Shown: positions 10,601 through 18,915 of the stretch, one piece after another
Position numbering within the stretch: position 1 is the stretch's first letter
How the letters are laid out: each line of letters opens with the position of its first letter
NCBI GenBank assembly: GCA_905199755.1
Contig: CAJKHT010000041.1
Location: forward strand, 1 to 25,182
Reading direction: 5' to 3'
Source of the DNA: an uncultured Eubacteriales bacterium
GTDB lineage: Bacteria > Bacillota > Clostridia > UBA1381
DNA: 25,182 nt
Notes under the pieces: model-generated
The model's input: only the letters and a program-made list of their open reading frames with translations
What the model was told of the DNA's origin: nothing
Database searches by the model: none
Program-made: the position numbers and the translations under genes

Positions 10601-13600
10601 CCATGCCGCCATATCAACGTTTTCGCGCCAGTATGAGTCGCCTACTGTTAAGTACCCCGCGAGGTTTCTCGCGTTTGTGCTCACCGTGAGCTTTGGTCCC
10701 TGCGCCGTAACCCACATTCTCGCCATCTTCTTCATCTCTTCGCTCTGAAGATAATTAAATTCGGAATTATAGCGGTCAAGCGCTCTTGCTGATAATAACC
10801 ATCCCGCATGCACCGAGCCGTGATATCTGATATTCTCGCACCACATTCCGCCATATTCTTTGCCCGCGTCATAAATACCATTTTTCAAAAGCATCGGGAA
10901 CGACCATACGTTTTTCTCATTCATTATATGGTCATAGAAGAAATCGAAGTTGTCTTTATAATTATTCTTTTTCGTTCCTTTATTTTCGGGGAATGTCAGC
11001 ATATAAAGCGTCAATCCCGAAATTCTGTCGGCGTTATAGTTATGAATCCGCCCGCTTGCATTAGCATAATTAAAGTACGCTGTTGAGGTAAGCCCATACG
11101 CGATATCGTTAAACATCTGGCGTATTTCTGCATCCTCTTCCTCACTTATAACGCCCGAATCATAAATCATGTCGTACGCCAGCGCGTTCCTTTGTAAATG
11201 CCGTCCCACGTGAACCGCCTCATAGGTATCGTTCATTTTCGCGTTATATCCGCTGGTGGTTCTGTACTTCATTCCCCATACCATATCTTCCAGCTGATAT
11301 TTCATGTATTCCTTTGCCCGAAGCGCGTATTCAATATTTCTCGTCACTGCATAGATGGTGTTGCAGGCGTCATAGATTGTGTCAAATCCACGCCTTAAAG
11401 GCTTTACCTGCCAGTTAATATTCATCGGCTTTTTGCTTATTGGGTTATCCATCCATGTGTTGGAGCCGATTTCCTCGCCGTCGGCATTATAGTAGACAAC
11501 CTTCATATATAAGCCCGCCGTTTTATCAAGCGGCGCATATTCGGGCAGCCTGCCCTTCTCTCCGATAAGCTTATCGTTTGCCCCAAAGCCTGTGGACAAA
11601 ACATATGAGTTTCCCGGCGCTACCCTGAATTTATCGGTAGATATACCCGCTTCAGATTCGACCGTGTTATTGCGTATCTTCGCGGCGCGCTCACCGTCAG
11701 TTGTTACCTTATCGCTGTGCAATTTCTGGTCATCCCACTCAAATTCCGTATTGCTGCCCTTTCGGCGGATATAATACATTCCGTCGGGCATAGGCTTTGA
11801 TACGTCGTTTAAATATTCCCATTCTTCATCCTTTGAGGTTTCAACGACCTGATAGTCGCTCCCGTCAGTATAGGGGAGGTCTTCATCCACATATCTCCTG
11901 TTTCCGATTTCAAAACCCGGGTTATACAGCTCTATTGAATTTCCGATTTCAAGCTTCAAAGTGAATTTATCAAAATTCGTAATTCCCTGTCCCTTTGCCA
12001 CAGCCTGCGCCCGCACATATCTTGCATCTGACGGCGGCGTAAATACAAAGTTACCCTGGGTATAGAATAAATCGGTCATCATCCACTGCCACGGGCGTTT
12101 TCTGTCAAGCACGCGCTCGTTTCCGTTTTCGTCCGTTTCTACAAGCGGGTATACATGATTATATTCATCATCCGCCTCCCGCTCGTCCGCAGCCGCGAAA
12201 TTCTGCAATTCCTGCGCTGTATATGTATCGCCTGTCTGCTTTAATCCGTTATAGTAAGACGCAAACGGTTCAACATTGAGCTTTTCGCGAAGCGCGGGCA
12301 AATCATCGCTGCCATAGAGCAAATTGGGATGCTGTTCCTTGCCCGAAAGTTCCTTCACAGGCAGCAGCCGCACGCTTTTTTCAGTATTAATCGCTTTATG
12401 CTCCTCGCTGTATGCCCTTACAACAATCTCACGGTTTGCGACCGCATAGTTTTCCACGCGGATAGTACCCGTGTTTTTATCTATTGATACGCCTATCTGC
12501 TGTTCTTTAAGTTCGTAGACGATATCCTCCAAATCCGCCTGCACGCCGTTCTGGTCGTACATGCTCATACTGTATTCGGCAGTCACAGTTTCGCCTGACG
12601 GCGGAAGCTGTATGGAATCAGGTCCCGACATCACAATCTTCGAAATATTTGCCTTGTATAGAGTCACTGTTTCCGTCGCGGTAAGCTCGGGAAACTGCGC
12701 CGAAGAGATTTCAAATTCAATCTCACCACTCTCAGCCGTTGGCGAAACCGTCAAAACTCCGTTGTTAAAGCTTACGCCCTCGTAATTCTTTTTCAGGCGT
12801 ATTGACGTCTGATACTCCGCCATCTCATTATCTGTGTAGAGCTGTCCAAACTGGTCAGCCAGATATGCCTTGTATATATAGCTGCTGTCCCTGAGCGTAA
12901 TTCCCGCGTTTTTCTCGCCCGATAAAACAAGCTTTGTCGGAATCCTGACATAAGACGCCATTACCTCCAAGTGCGGCTTTTTGCCATCGGGAATATTAAA
13001 GCTCAAGCCCGACACATCGTCGGTATACTCCGCTTCCTTTGAATAATATTTATGCACATACACGTTATTGTTAATTGCCTCCATGCCTACGCGGAAAGAC
13101 ATAACGTCCTTATCCGCTTCAAGGCAGCCGCTTACGCTGTCCGTAACATCAAAGCTCACCTGCGAATCCTTTACAACGCTGTATGCGCTTTGTACCTTGC
13201 TGCTCCTATCGGCAGACGGGCGAGAGGTCATGGTTCCCGCTTCCTCGCTCCACTCGTTGTCGTTAAGCAGATACGCCTCTGCCTTCGGTATTCCCGAGGC
13301 GGGTGCGGAAGCCGTTTCGTGATAATCCTCTTTGGTAGTCAGCACAAGCTTAGCCGATATAATATCCTTCGGAAGAATACTGATACCGCTGAATTTAAGA
13401 TAAATTTCGCGGTTCGTCGATTCCTTTGAAAAATAATCGAGCGTCGGCATAATAAACGAGCTTTTTGTGTTTAGCTTTGCCAGAAGCTCGCCGCTGTTCA
13501 CATTGCCCGATTTCTCATACTCCGACGATTTGATAAACGTATCCTCCGAAACAGTCAGGCGAATTGAATTATATACCTCGTCCTCTTCGCCGATTCCGAT

Positions 13601-15379
13601 AGTCACATCTGCGTATACCTCGGGATAATCAACTGCAGACACGCGCATTTCAATGCTGTCTCCAATCGCAATAGTCCCGTTTTTATTGTCAAGCACCAAT
13701 TCCGCCAAGCCGTTTTTGTCAGGCGCTATGCTAACTCCTGACGGAGCCTGCAAAAGCTTCCAGTCTAAGCTTATCGCCTGCATCGGAAGCGCGTATCCGC
13801 GCGCGTCGTACATTTTACAAGTATACGTCTTTCTGAGCGGCAACTCCTTTGACGGCACCTTTGCCTTTAAGCCGCCCGCAATCTCCGCCCTTTCAGGTCT
13901 TGGAAGAACAATCTCAACCTCCATAGTGCCTGATATGTCGGGCATATCGCTCCGCAAAACGCGTATAACCGCCGTTCCCGGCATTGCATCGGGCAAAACC
14001 GTAAGCAGTCCGCCCTGGGATATGCTGACACCCAACGGGGCGGAATCGAGCGAATATATAATATCCAGCCCGCCTGTGTCCGTCTCCTGCCCGCGCTGGT
14101 CATATGCGGTGAACGAATAAGTTTCCTCAATCATGGAGCTTAGAGAAATTTCAATATTCTCCCTTCCCTTAGGCTCCACTCTGCTGATTATTCCATTGTA
14201 TTTAATTTTATAAAACATCTGCTCCGCCGTAGTTCCGCTTCTTGATGAATAAAGCATGTACGGAATATGCTCCTCATTGTCGGAGCTTAGCTTAACCACA
14301 AGATTCTTGCCTGTTCCCGCAAGCTTTTGCAGAAATTCGGTCACATTCAGCACGAGCGTACTATCGGTTTCTTCTATGTCATTTACAACCATGCCCGTAC
14401 TGTCGTTGACGTTTTCCAAAATCTCCGCTGTCAGCCCTTTGCCCTCGGGCGAACCCGCCATTTTGGAAAATACGATTTTGCCCTCCGTCAGCTCATCGTC
14501 GTCAAGCAAATCCAAACCCGTGCTAAATTCGGCAATCGCGCTGTGCGCGCTGCTTACATACAGCGCGTCTGTTTTTGAAGTTATATTGTCGCCATCTACA
14601 TAATAATCGTCTATCGCGCTTACGGATTTTTCCGTCACAGATTCCGCGTTTATCTCTATCCTCGGAGCATATATGCCGTCCTGATATTCCTTAGAGGCAA
14701 ACAGTACCGAACCGTGATGAGCAAGCGACGGATAATCCGCGCGGCTCCGCGGAGCGAGCGTAAGCACTACGCTCTTTGTTGTTCCGCTGTTATTTTCCGC
14801 TATCATGCCCTTTATTAAATCCGTGATGTTAAATTCAAGCCACTCGTTTGCAGCTGATTCAAATGCTACCGCAGTTCCCTCAACACGCACCTCGGGGTGA
14901 TCAAAATTCAAACGCTTTGAATGATTTGCGCCGCTCGGGTATTTCTTCTCACCCGCAAGAGCCTCGTTGTATGTAAAGGTTTTCTCATTTATAGAGTCTA
15001 TATTGCTGACGCCTATAATATATTCATCATTCTTTCCGCTCAAGCAAAACACCTTTAATATAACGGACTTTATATTGTCGATAGAATCAAATTCAGTGCC
15101 GGAAGGAATGTCAAACTGGAGATACGGCAGCTGATATGCCGACGGTGTAGTAATTTTATCGCTCCAGTCACGTCCAATTAAATTATTCGGGTCCTCTGTT
15201 CCTTTTGCAATCGCCGCCTGCGAAGAGCCTTGCACATAAGTGTCCTGCGAAACGATAATCGTCCTATTACCGCTTGCGGCGTCTGCGCTGATAATTGGCA
15301 AACCGCCAGGCACGAACACTGAGGCAGCAGTCATCGTCACGCAAAGCAGCAGATTTGTAATTCTTTTCTTTATATTCAT
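7616..15379 (-). CDS. Giant SLH-anchored heparinase II/III-type polysaccharide lyase
   Basis: A 2587-residue surface enzyme predicted to cleave a uronic-acid polysaccharide by beta-elimination. Order: signal peptide (1-35); DNRLRE/CBM96-like domain (~38-255); two Ig-like domains (~396-598); a second DNRLRE-like domain (~603-805); two Ig-like domains (~810-1008); catalytic region (~1018-1980); four Ig-like domains (~1988-2358); a Gly/Ser linker; three C-terminal SLH repeats (~2404-2587) with SRAE, TREQ and TRAE motifs. The catalytic region opens with HPNLLYGSDD, typical of this superfamily, and has HNYNAD (H1446, N1447), ENIRYHG (Y1519, H1520) and HDHSDRGSF (H1685, H1687), the hallmark of the C-terminal beta-sandwich. 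A CBM-like stretch (~1105-1323) interrupts it. The start at 15379 is the only ATG giving a clean signal peptide; GGAAGGAG lies 14 bases upstream, rather far, so a GTG at 15394 or 15403 is possible. The substrate is not readable from sequence. Confidence 0.88.
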   Translation of the reverse strand: MNIKKRITNLLLCVTMTAASVFVPGGLPIISADAASGNRTIIVSQDTYVQGSSQAAIAKGTEDPNNLIGRDWSDKITTPSAYQLPYLQFDIPSGTEFDSIDNIKSVILKVFCLSGKNDEYIIGVSNIDSINEKTFTYNEALAGEKKYPSGANHSKRLNFDHPEVRVEGTAVAFESAANEWLEFNITDLIKGMIAENNSGTTKSVVLTLAPRSRADYPSLAHHGSVLFASKEYQDGIYAPRIEINAESVTEKSVSAIDDYYVDGDNITSKTDALYVSSAHSAIAEFSTGLDLLDDDELTEGKIVFSKMAGSPEGKGLTAEILENVNDSTGMVVNDIEETDSTLVLNVTEFLQKLAGTGKNLVVKLSSDNEEHIPYMLYSSRSGTTAEQMFYKIKYNGIISRVEPKGRENIEISLSSMIEETYSFTAYDQRGQETDTGGLDIIYSLDSAPLGVSISQGGLLTVLPDAMPGTAVIRVLRSDMPDISGTMEVEIVLPRPERAEIAGGLKAKVPSKELPLRKTYTCKMYDARGYALPMQAISLDWKLLQAPSGVSIAPDKNGLAELVLDNKNGTIAIGDSIEMRVSAVDYPEVYADVTIGIGEEDEVYNSIRLTVSEDTFIKSSEYEKSGNVNSGELLAKLNTKSSFIMPTLDYFSKESTNREIYLKFSGISILPKDIISAKLVLTTKEDYHETASAPASGIPKAEAYLLNDNEWSEEAGTMTSRPSADRSSKVQSAYSVVKDSQVSFDVTDSVSGCLEADKDVMSFRVGMEAINNNVYVHKYYSKEAEYTDDVSGLSFNIPDGKKPHLEVMASYVRIPTKLVLSGEKNAGITLRDSSYIYKAYLADQFGQLYTDNEMAEYQTSIRLKKNYEGVSFNNGVLTVSPTAESGEIEFEISSAQFPELTATETVTLYKANISKIVMSGPDSIQLPPSGETVTAEYSMSMYDQNGVQADLEDIVYELKEQQIGVSIDKNTGTIRVENYAVANREIVVRAYSEEHKAINTEKSVRLLPVKELSGKEQHPNLLYGSDDLPALREKLNVEPFASYYNGLKQTGDTYTAQELQNFAAADEREADDEYNHVYPLVETDENGNERVLDRKRPWQWMMTDLFYTQGNFVFTPPSDARYVRAQAVAKGQGITNFDKFTLKLEIGNSIELYNPGFEIGNRRYVDEDLPYTDGSDYQVVETSKDEEWEYLNDVSKPMPDGMYYIRRKGSNTEFEWDDQKLHSDKVTTDGERAAKIRNNTVESEAGISTDKFRVAPGNSYVLSTGFGANDKLIGEKGRLPEYAPLDKTAGLYMKVVYYNADGEEIGSNTWMDNPISKKPMNINWQVKPLRRGFDTIYDACNTIYAVTRNIEYALRAKEYMKYQLEDMVWGMKYRTTSGYNAKMNDTYEAVHVGRHLQRNALAYDMIYDSGVISEEEDAEIRQMFNDIAYGLTSTAYFNYANASGRIHNYNADRISGLTLYMLTFPENKGTKKNNYKDNFDFFYDHIMNEKNVWSFPMLLKNGIYDAGKEYGGMWCENIRYHGSVHAGWLLSARALDRYNSEFNYLQSEEMKKMARMWVTAQGPKLTVSTNARNLAGYLTVGDSYWRENVDMAAWCASIYKASDPELSRELMYTWDRMGSALGGSYSINILMDNDPTLQRQNPKLGSVYLDKVGYTYFRQNFDVLGKENVILIPNSPGYGNKKQPIHDHSDRGSFSYIANGVPMSLDSGMGSYFGSDSAFWRSSRSHNEILFWSDQQGWLSNAGGDGNSYTSDTAKTKNYDSKTVDVSFSQELDRATVQVNPAKRAGKDTNMQWNRHFAYIKNGINALIFWDEVLNTRKSQFNLYMASTSYSQNNNIVTANMNGNMQMEVHMLNAENPDISHMWVPSAGKYGLPTIGGAEQQQLIQYEQNSGEDYLTVLYSKPNGAKGLKQTAIETGNGIKAYKMTQEESGKSFYVAYNDSGAAAKFVPSKENDVRNPQNGEVTAAGGTLEVGAGAMLVLIDDSVEEPTAARLEISGDSVIGVPTEDKTLNYAYDVRVFDNYGNTIDDAEVEYSIENNAQGCSIDKNGTLFVDNSFNSDKIVISAKYGDIKNTFEVTAAGNDDTKITSVEIKGSNMLTIPADGSTTYAYSCVFKNASGGTVSGAKPLWTIFDSVEGVSINSYTGVLTIQPNVKAGSIIHVNVSHFNDASITNTLEAILVQPKESGIHVNAPSEIAVGKKAVTVSLSGYVTDQMGMKFSDAELEYSLKTPIDGVSISPSGELTVSGAQIGKTIVVTVTSKQSSDNKTEIRIPITANAPAAVSIIGSSAITTGSSGAEEVYRAEVTDKNGEVMDAEVIWSVKGIGDASVSDGNVTIGRQTAGILTLTAYVSGYPDITAQKKIQVKVSVPSAGSGGGGGASSSGGRFIPPVSADSNQGISGNTSVTAPFGFTDVPDSHWAAEYIYSLYKQGAVNGRGGGIFEPDDKVSRAEFVKMLLIATGLDNTEGVQMSFTDVNTGDWYYTYVQKAVALGIVNGMSVDYFGAGEQITREQMAAIIYRTGEAAGLTFETDTEPFADSALISGYAEKAALGLKKAGILNGSGGNMFMPKSNATRAESAKVIESLRVLTEAIQ

Positions 15380-15425
15380 TTTATGAACATTCACTCCTTC
15401 CACAAAACAAAGTTCAAGGGCTTTC

Positions 15426-17042
15426 TTATTCGTTTACCTCTCTGTACCATGCTTCGGCTTCTTCTTCAAGCTTTGCCCCGCCGCTTGAACGCCATTTTTC
15501 CACAAATTCATCAAAGTAATCAACCGGCTTTACGCCTGTGATGATATCTATATATGTTTCTTCTTCGATTTTATCAAGCTCCGCGCTGTATGTATTTTCA
15601 GACGGAAGAGAAACATAGAGCCTGTTATTCGGCATATATAATTTATCGAAGCCTCTCGGCACAGCCCAGTCGTCTCTCGGAGTTACAATCTTTTCCGAAT
15701 CGGGGAAGCTCGGAGTGAACAAATTGAAGCTGAATTTATTCTTTTTTCTGTACTCCTCGTTCTTCCAGTCTCCCAAATTAACAGCTCTCTTATATGTCTT
15801 TCCGTTTGTGGAAACCGCGTCCTCATACTCCCATACAACGCCGCGTTCGCCGCTGTTTGCATAATCAAAGTTTTCCTTTGATGCATAAATGTCGTTGTAT
15901 ATTTCAAGCAGCTTGTTAAACTTTTCTTCATCCTCAACCAATTCTTTGCTGAACATCCATCTTTCGCCTCTTACATATTCTCTCTTAGGATATGTTTTTT
16001 GAGTTTCCTTTGAAATATACGGCGGGATGCCGCTTACCTCCAAGCTCTCCGCAGCCTTCGCATCAAGCTTTTCAAGCTCATATCTGTCCTGTCCCGATGT
16101 GCTCTCGTCTGAATCTACGAACGCCTTTGGCTCCCAGTGATAGCTCATGCCATGCGTTGTAAAACCGATAATTCCGTTTACAAACTGATGCGAAATTGCC
16201 CAGTATCCGCCCTTATTTTCCCCTGTAATAAATTCAGGGTCCACAACGCCGTCCTTGTACCATTTGCTAAGACGCGCCAGAGCCTCCTTCATTTCAGGCT
16301 GAACAGAGGAATATACGAGCTTGCCGTCGCGCTCCATCCAGTAACCCTGCGGAGTGCCCGTCTGACCCATTGTCGGCACATAACCGTAAGCCGCGAATAC
16401 CGCGAGCATACCTGTTCTTGAAAGACCATAGGTATCCTTCTTTCCGTTGCCGTCAGGGTCATTGTTGGTAAACTTATAAAAAGCGTCCTCATACTCGTCA
16501 AGCGTTTCGGGGACTTTGTTTATCCCCACGTTTTTAAGCCAGTCGCCGCGCCATACCATAGGAATACCATATGCTCCCGAGCCTACGGAGAATGACGGCA
16601 ATGCGTACAGCTCGTCATTTATATAATAATATTTCAAAATATCGGGTGCGTCCTCTTCAAGCCTTTTCAGAACATTCGGTGCCTTCTCTTGCAAGGTTTC
16701 AAGCGGAATCGGCGCTACCACATCCTGGTCAACGTATTTTTGCGCCGCCTCCGCGCTCTTTACATAAATGATATCAGGCACTTCTCCGCCCGCAAGCTTC
16801 AGGTTTAGAATTTCATCATATTTCTGCCATTCTACATCCCATACGTCCAGATTCATATTATATTTGTTCTCAATCGCTTTGAGTTGGGCAGCGTCAGGAT
16901 TATTCGTGCTTGTCTGATACATAGTCATCGTGTATGTATACCTTCCGTTTTCATCCACCTGCGCAGTCTTTTTTCCGCATCCTGACATGACACCCGCCGC
17001 TAAGGATAACGCCAAAATTAGTGTTACTGTTTTTTTCATCAT
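15426..17042 (-). CDS. ABC transporter oligosaccharide-binding lipoprotein (LplA-like)
   Basis: A 538-residue solute-binding lipoprotein. The ATG at 17042 follows AAAGGAGG with a 9-base spacer. The N terminus has a lysine-rich start, a hydrophobic core and a lipobox ending MSGC, so Cys22 should be lipidated and tether the protein to the outer face of the membrane. The length and the Trp/Tyr-rich, charged body match the large binding proteins (about 500-550 residues) that pair with LplB/LplC-type permeases and carry oligosaccharides, often from plant or host glycans. It lies 26 bases after the second permease gene, making a complete binding-protein and permease set. By context, it should bind unsaturated uronate oligosaccharides released by the surface lyase; that ligand is inference. 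Confidence 0.9.
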   Translation of the reverse strand: MMKKTVTLILALSLAAGVMSGCGKKTAQVDENGRYTYTMTMYQTSTNNPDAAQLKAIENKYNMNLDVWDVEWQKYDEILNLKLAGGEVPDIIYVKSAEAAQKYVDQDVVAPIPLETLQEKAPNVLKRLEEDAPDILKYYYINDELYALPSFSVGSGAYGIPMVWRGDWLKNVGINKVPETLDEYEDAFYKFTNNDPDGNGKKDTYGLSRTGMLAVFAAYGYVPTMGQTGTPQGYWMERDGKLVYSSVQPEMKEALARLSKWYKDGVVDPEFITGENKGGYWAISHQFVNGIIGFTTHGMSYHWEPKAFVDSDESTSGQDRYELEKLDAKAAESLEVSGIPPYISKETQKTYPKREYVRGERWMFSKELVEDEEKFNKLLEIYNDIYASKENFDYANSGERGVVWEYEDAVSTNGKTYKRAVNLGDWKNEEYRKKNKFSFNLFTPSFPDSEKIVTPRDDWAVPRGFDKLYMPNNRLYVSLPSENTYSAELDKIEEETYIDIITGVKPVDYFDEFVEKWRSSGGAKLEEEAEAWYREVNE

Positions 17043-17068
17043 TGTAACCAACCTCCTTTATTAATTTA

Positions 17069-17947
17069 TCAGCCCTTAACCGAGCCTACCATTACACCTT
17101 TAACAAAATACTTCTGTATAAACGGATAAACAACAAGGATTGGCACGGTTGTAACGATTACCGTCGTCGCCTTAATTGTCTCCGTATTAACATGCATTGC
17201 TTCCTCCTCGGCATTAGGATTCATCATATCCTGCGTTCCGTCAAGGATAATCCTTCTCATTACCACCTGCAAAACCTGCTTCGCCGAAGTCCGCGTATAA
17301 ATCAAGCTGTCAAACCATGCATTCCAGTGCGCCACCGCTACCCATAGGGTAATTGTCGCGATAATCGGAAGCGATACGGGAATGATAATTTTAAGCAAAA
17401 TAATCAAATCATTTGCTCCGTCTACTTTCGCCGATTCCTCCAGACTGTCGGGGATTCCCATAAAGAAATTCCTTGCGATGATTACATTGTACGCGCTGAT
17501 TGCCGTAGGCAAAACCAACGCCCACATTGTGTCCATCAATCCCAATGTTTTTACCAGCAGGTATGAAGGAATTGTTCCTCCGCTTACAAACATTGTAAGA
17601 ACCACGAATGAGGTAAAGAATTTTCTATGTACCAGATATTTCTTCGACAGCGGATATGCGGTAAGGATTGTACAGCTTACCGAAATTATCGTTCCCAGAA
17701 CCGTTCTTATAATAGTGTTTATAAATCCTGTTAAAATCGCACTGTCCGACAATACCTTCAAATAATTTTCCATAGTAAGCTTCGGAGGTATCAGATACAT
17801 ACGGGTCAGCGGCACATCTCCGCTTGTGAACGACAGGGTAAACAGATGCCAGAACGGATACAGCGTTGCAAGACACACAATTACCAGCACTAAATCAATC
17901 ATTATATCCGCTATGATATCGCCTTTGCTGCGATGTTTTTTCATCAT
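17069..17947 (-). CDS. Carbohydrate ABC transporter permease, LplC/YtcP-type
   Basis: A 292-residue inner-membrane permease. The ATG at 17947 is chosen over that at 17977 because GGAG lies 11 bases before it, and the longer frame would overlap the upstream stop codon (17971). Several hydrophobic segments are visible, beginning with one near residues 12-35 that reads DLVLVIVCLATLYPFWHLF. The cytoplasmic EAA loop, which docks with the ATPase, is clear as EESAKVDGAND followed by IIPVSLP. Subunits of this type (CUT1 family) form a heterodimer with an LplB-type partner, encoded immediately upstream. No ATPase gene is present in the window; these transporters commonly share a housekeeping MsmK-like ATPase encoded elsewhere. 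Confidence 0.92.
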   Translation of the reverse strand: MMKKHRSKGDIIADIMIDLVLVIVCLATLYPFWHLFTLSFTSGDVPLTRMYLIPPKLTMENYLKVLSDSAILTGFINTIIRTVLGTIISVSCTILTAYPLSKKYLVHRKFFTSFVVLTMFVSGGTIPSYLLVKTLGLMDTMWALVLPTAISAYNVIIARNFFMGIPDSLEESAKVDGANDLIILLKIIIPVSLPIIATITLWVAVAHWNAWFDSLIYTRTSAKQVLQVVMRRIILDGTQDMMNPNAEEEAMHVNTETIKATTVIVTTVPILVVYPFIQKYFVKGVMVGSVKG

Positions 17948-17970
17948 AATTGTTTTCTCTCCTTTCGTTT

Positions 17971-18915
17971 TTACCATATTCCGTAATCGTTAATTTTTCG
18001 GCAAATCATATTCGTTCCGACTATGAGCACTACCGAAATGACGTTCTTAAACAGTCCTACCGCAGTCGCAAAGCTGTATTCCAGATTTACAAGACCCACC
18101 CGGTAGGTATATGTACTCAATACATCTCCGACATCGTATACTGCTGTGTTATAAAGGTTAAACACCTGGTCGAAGTCATCGTTTATAAGCCTGCCTACAG
18201 CCAGTATCAGCATAATCGTGATAACAGGCGTAATCTCAGGTATCGTAATATGAATTATGCGCTGAAGCCTGTTCGCACCGTCAATCATCGCCGCTTCATG
18301 CACCTGCTGGTCTGACGATGTAAGCGCGGCAAGGTATACAATCGAGCCCCATCCTATGCTTTTCCATACGTGCGAGATAACGAGTATGCCACGGAAATAT
18401 CTTGAATCCGCCAGGAAATACACAGGCTCAAATCCCATTGCTTTGAGGATAATATTCACAGGACCCGTTGACGGAGACAAAAGTTGCGTCAATATTCCGC
18501 CGAGCACAACCCATGATACAAAGTGCGGAAGATAACTGATGGTCTGAACGCACTTTTTAAATTTATTGTTCGTAACCTCGTTTATAAGCAGCGAGAATAT
18601 AATCGGCGCGGGAAAACCTATTAAAAATTTCCATATACTTATAACAAGAGTATTTTTAAACACCTGCCAGAAGCTTTCCAGTCCGAACAGCCGCTTAAAA
18701 TGCTTCAAGCCTACCCACGCACTTCCCAGTATGCCGTCCCTAAACGTGTAATCCTTAAATGCGATTGTTACACCGTAAATCGGTATATAATGGAATATAA
18801 TAAAATATATAATAGGCACGAGCAACATAAGCAATAAATATCGCTGCTTCCAGTAAATACTGTTTGTCAGGGCATTGCCCGTCCTTTTGCTTTTTTTCTT
18901 ATCAAGCTTCGCCAC
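17971..18915 (-). CDS. Carbohydrate ABC transporter permease, LplB/YteP-type
   Basis: A 314-residue inner-membrane permease and heterodimer partner of the LplC-type subunit downstream. A Lys/Arg-rich N-terminal tail precedes the first hydrophobic segment (YLLLMLLVPIIYFIIFHYI), followed by YGVTIAFKDY, a signature region of this subfamily. The EAA loop reads HEAAMIDGANRLQRI and then TIPEI. The start is set at the GTG at 18915, where AAGGAGG stands 8 bases upstream; the TTG at 18921 is only 2 bases from that site. The gene therefore overlaps the end of the GH105 gene by 14 bases, which suggests translational coupling. It should form the channel that imports oligosaccharides delivered by the binding lipoprotein. 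Confidence 0.92.
   Translation of the reverse strand: MAKLDKKKSKRTGNALTNSIYWKQRYLLLMLLVPIIYFIIFHYIPIYGVTIAFKDYTFRDGILGSAWVGLKHFKRLFGLESFWQVFKNTLVISIWKFLIGFPAPIIFSLLINEVTNNKFKKCVQTISYLPHFVSWVVLGGILTQLLSPSTGPVNIILKAMGFEPVYFLADSRYFRGILVISHVWKSIGWGSIVYLAALTSSDQQVHEAAMIDGANRLQRIIHITIPEITPVITIMLILAVGRLINDDFDQVFNLYNTAVYDVGDVLSTYTYRVGLVNLEYSFATAVGLFKNVISVVLIVGTNMICRKINDYGIW

Noticed and set aside
14743..14754. Perfect palindrome GCTCCGCGGAGC
   Set aside because: It lies in the coding frame of the giant lyase, encodes ordinary residues and has no neighbouring control signals; chance GC-rich codons explain it.
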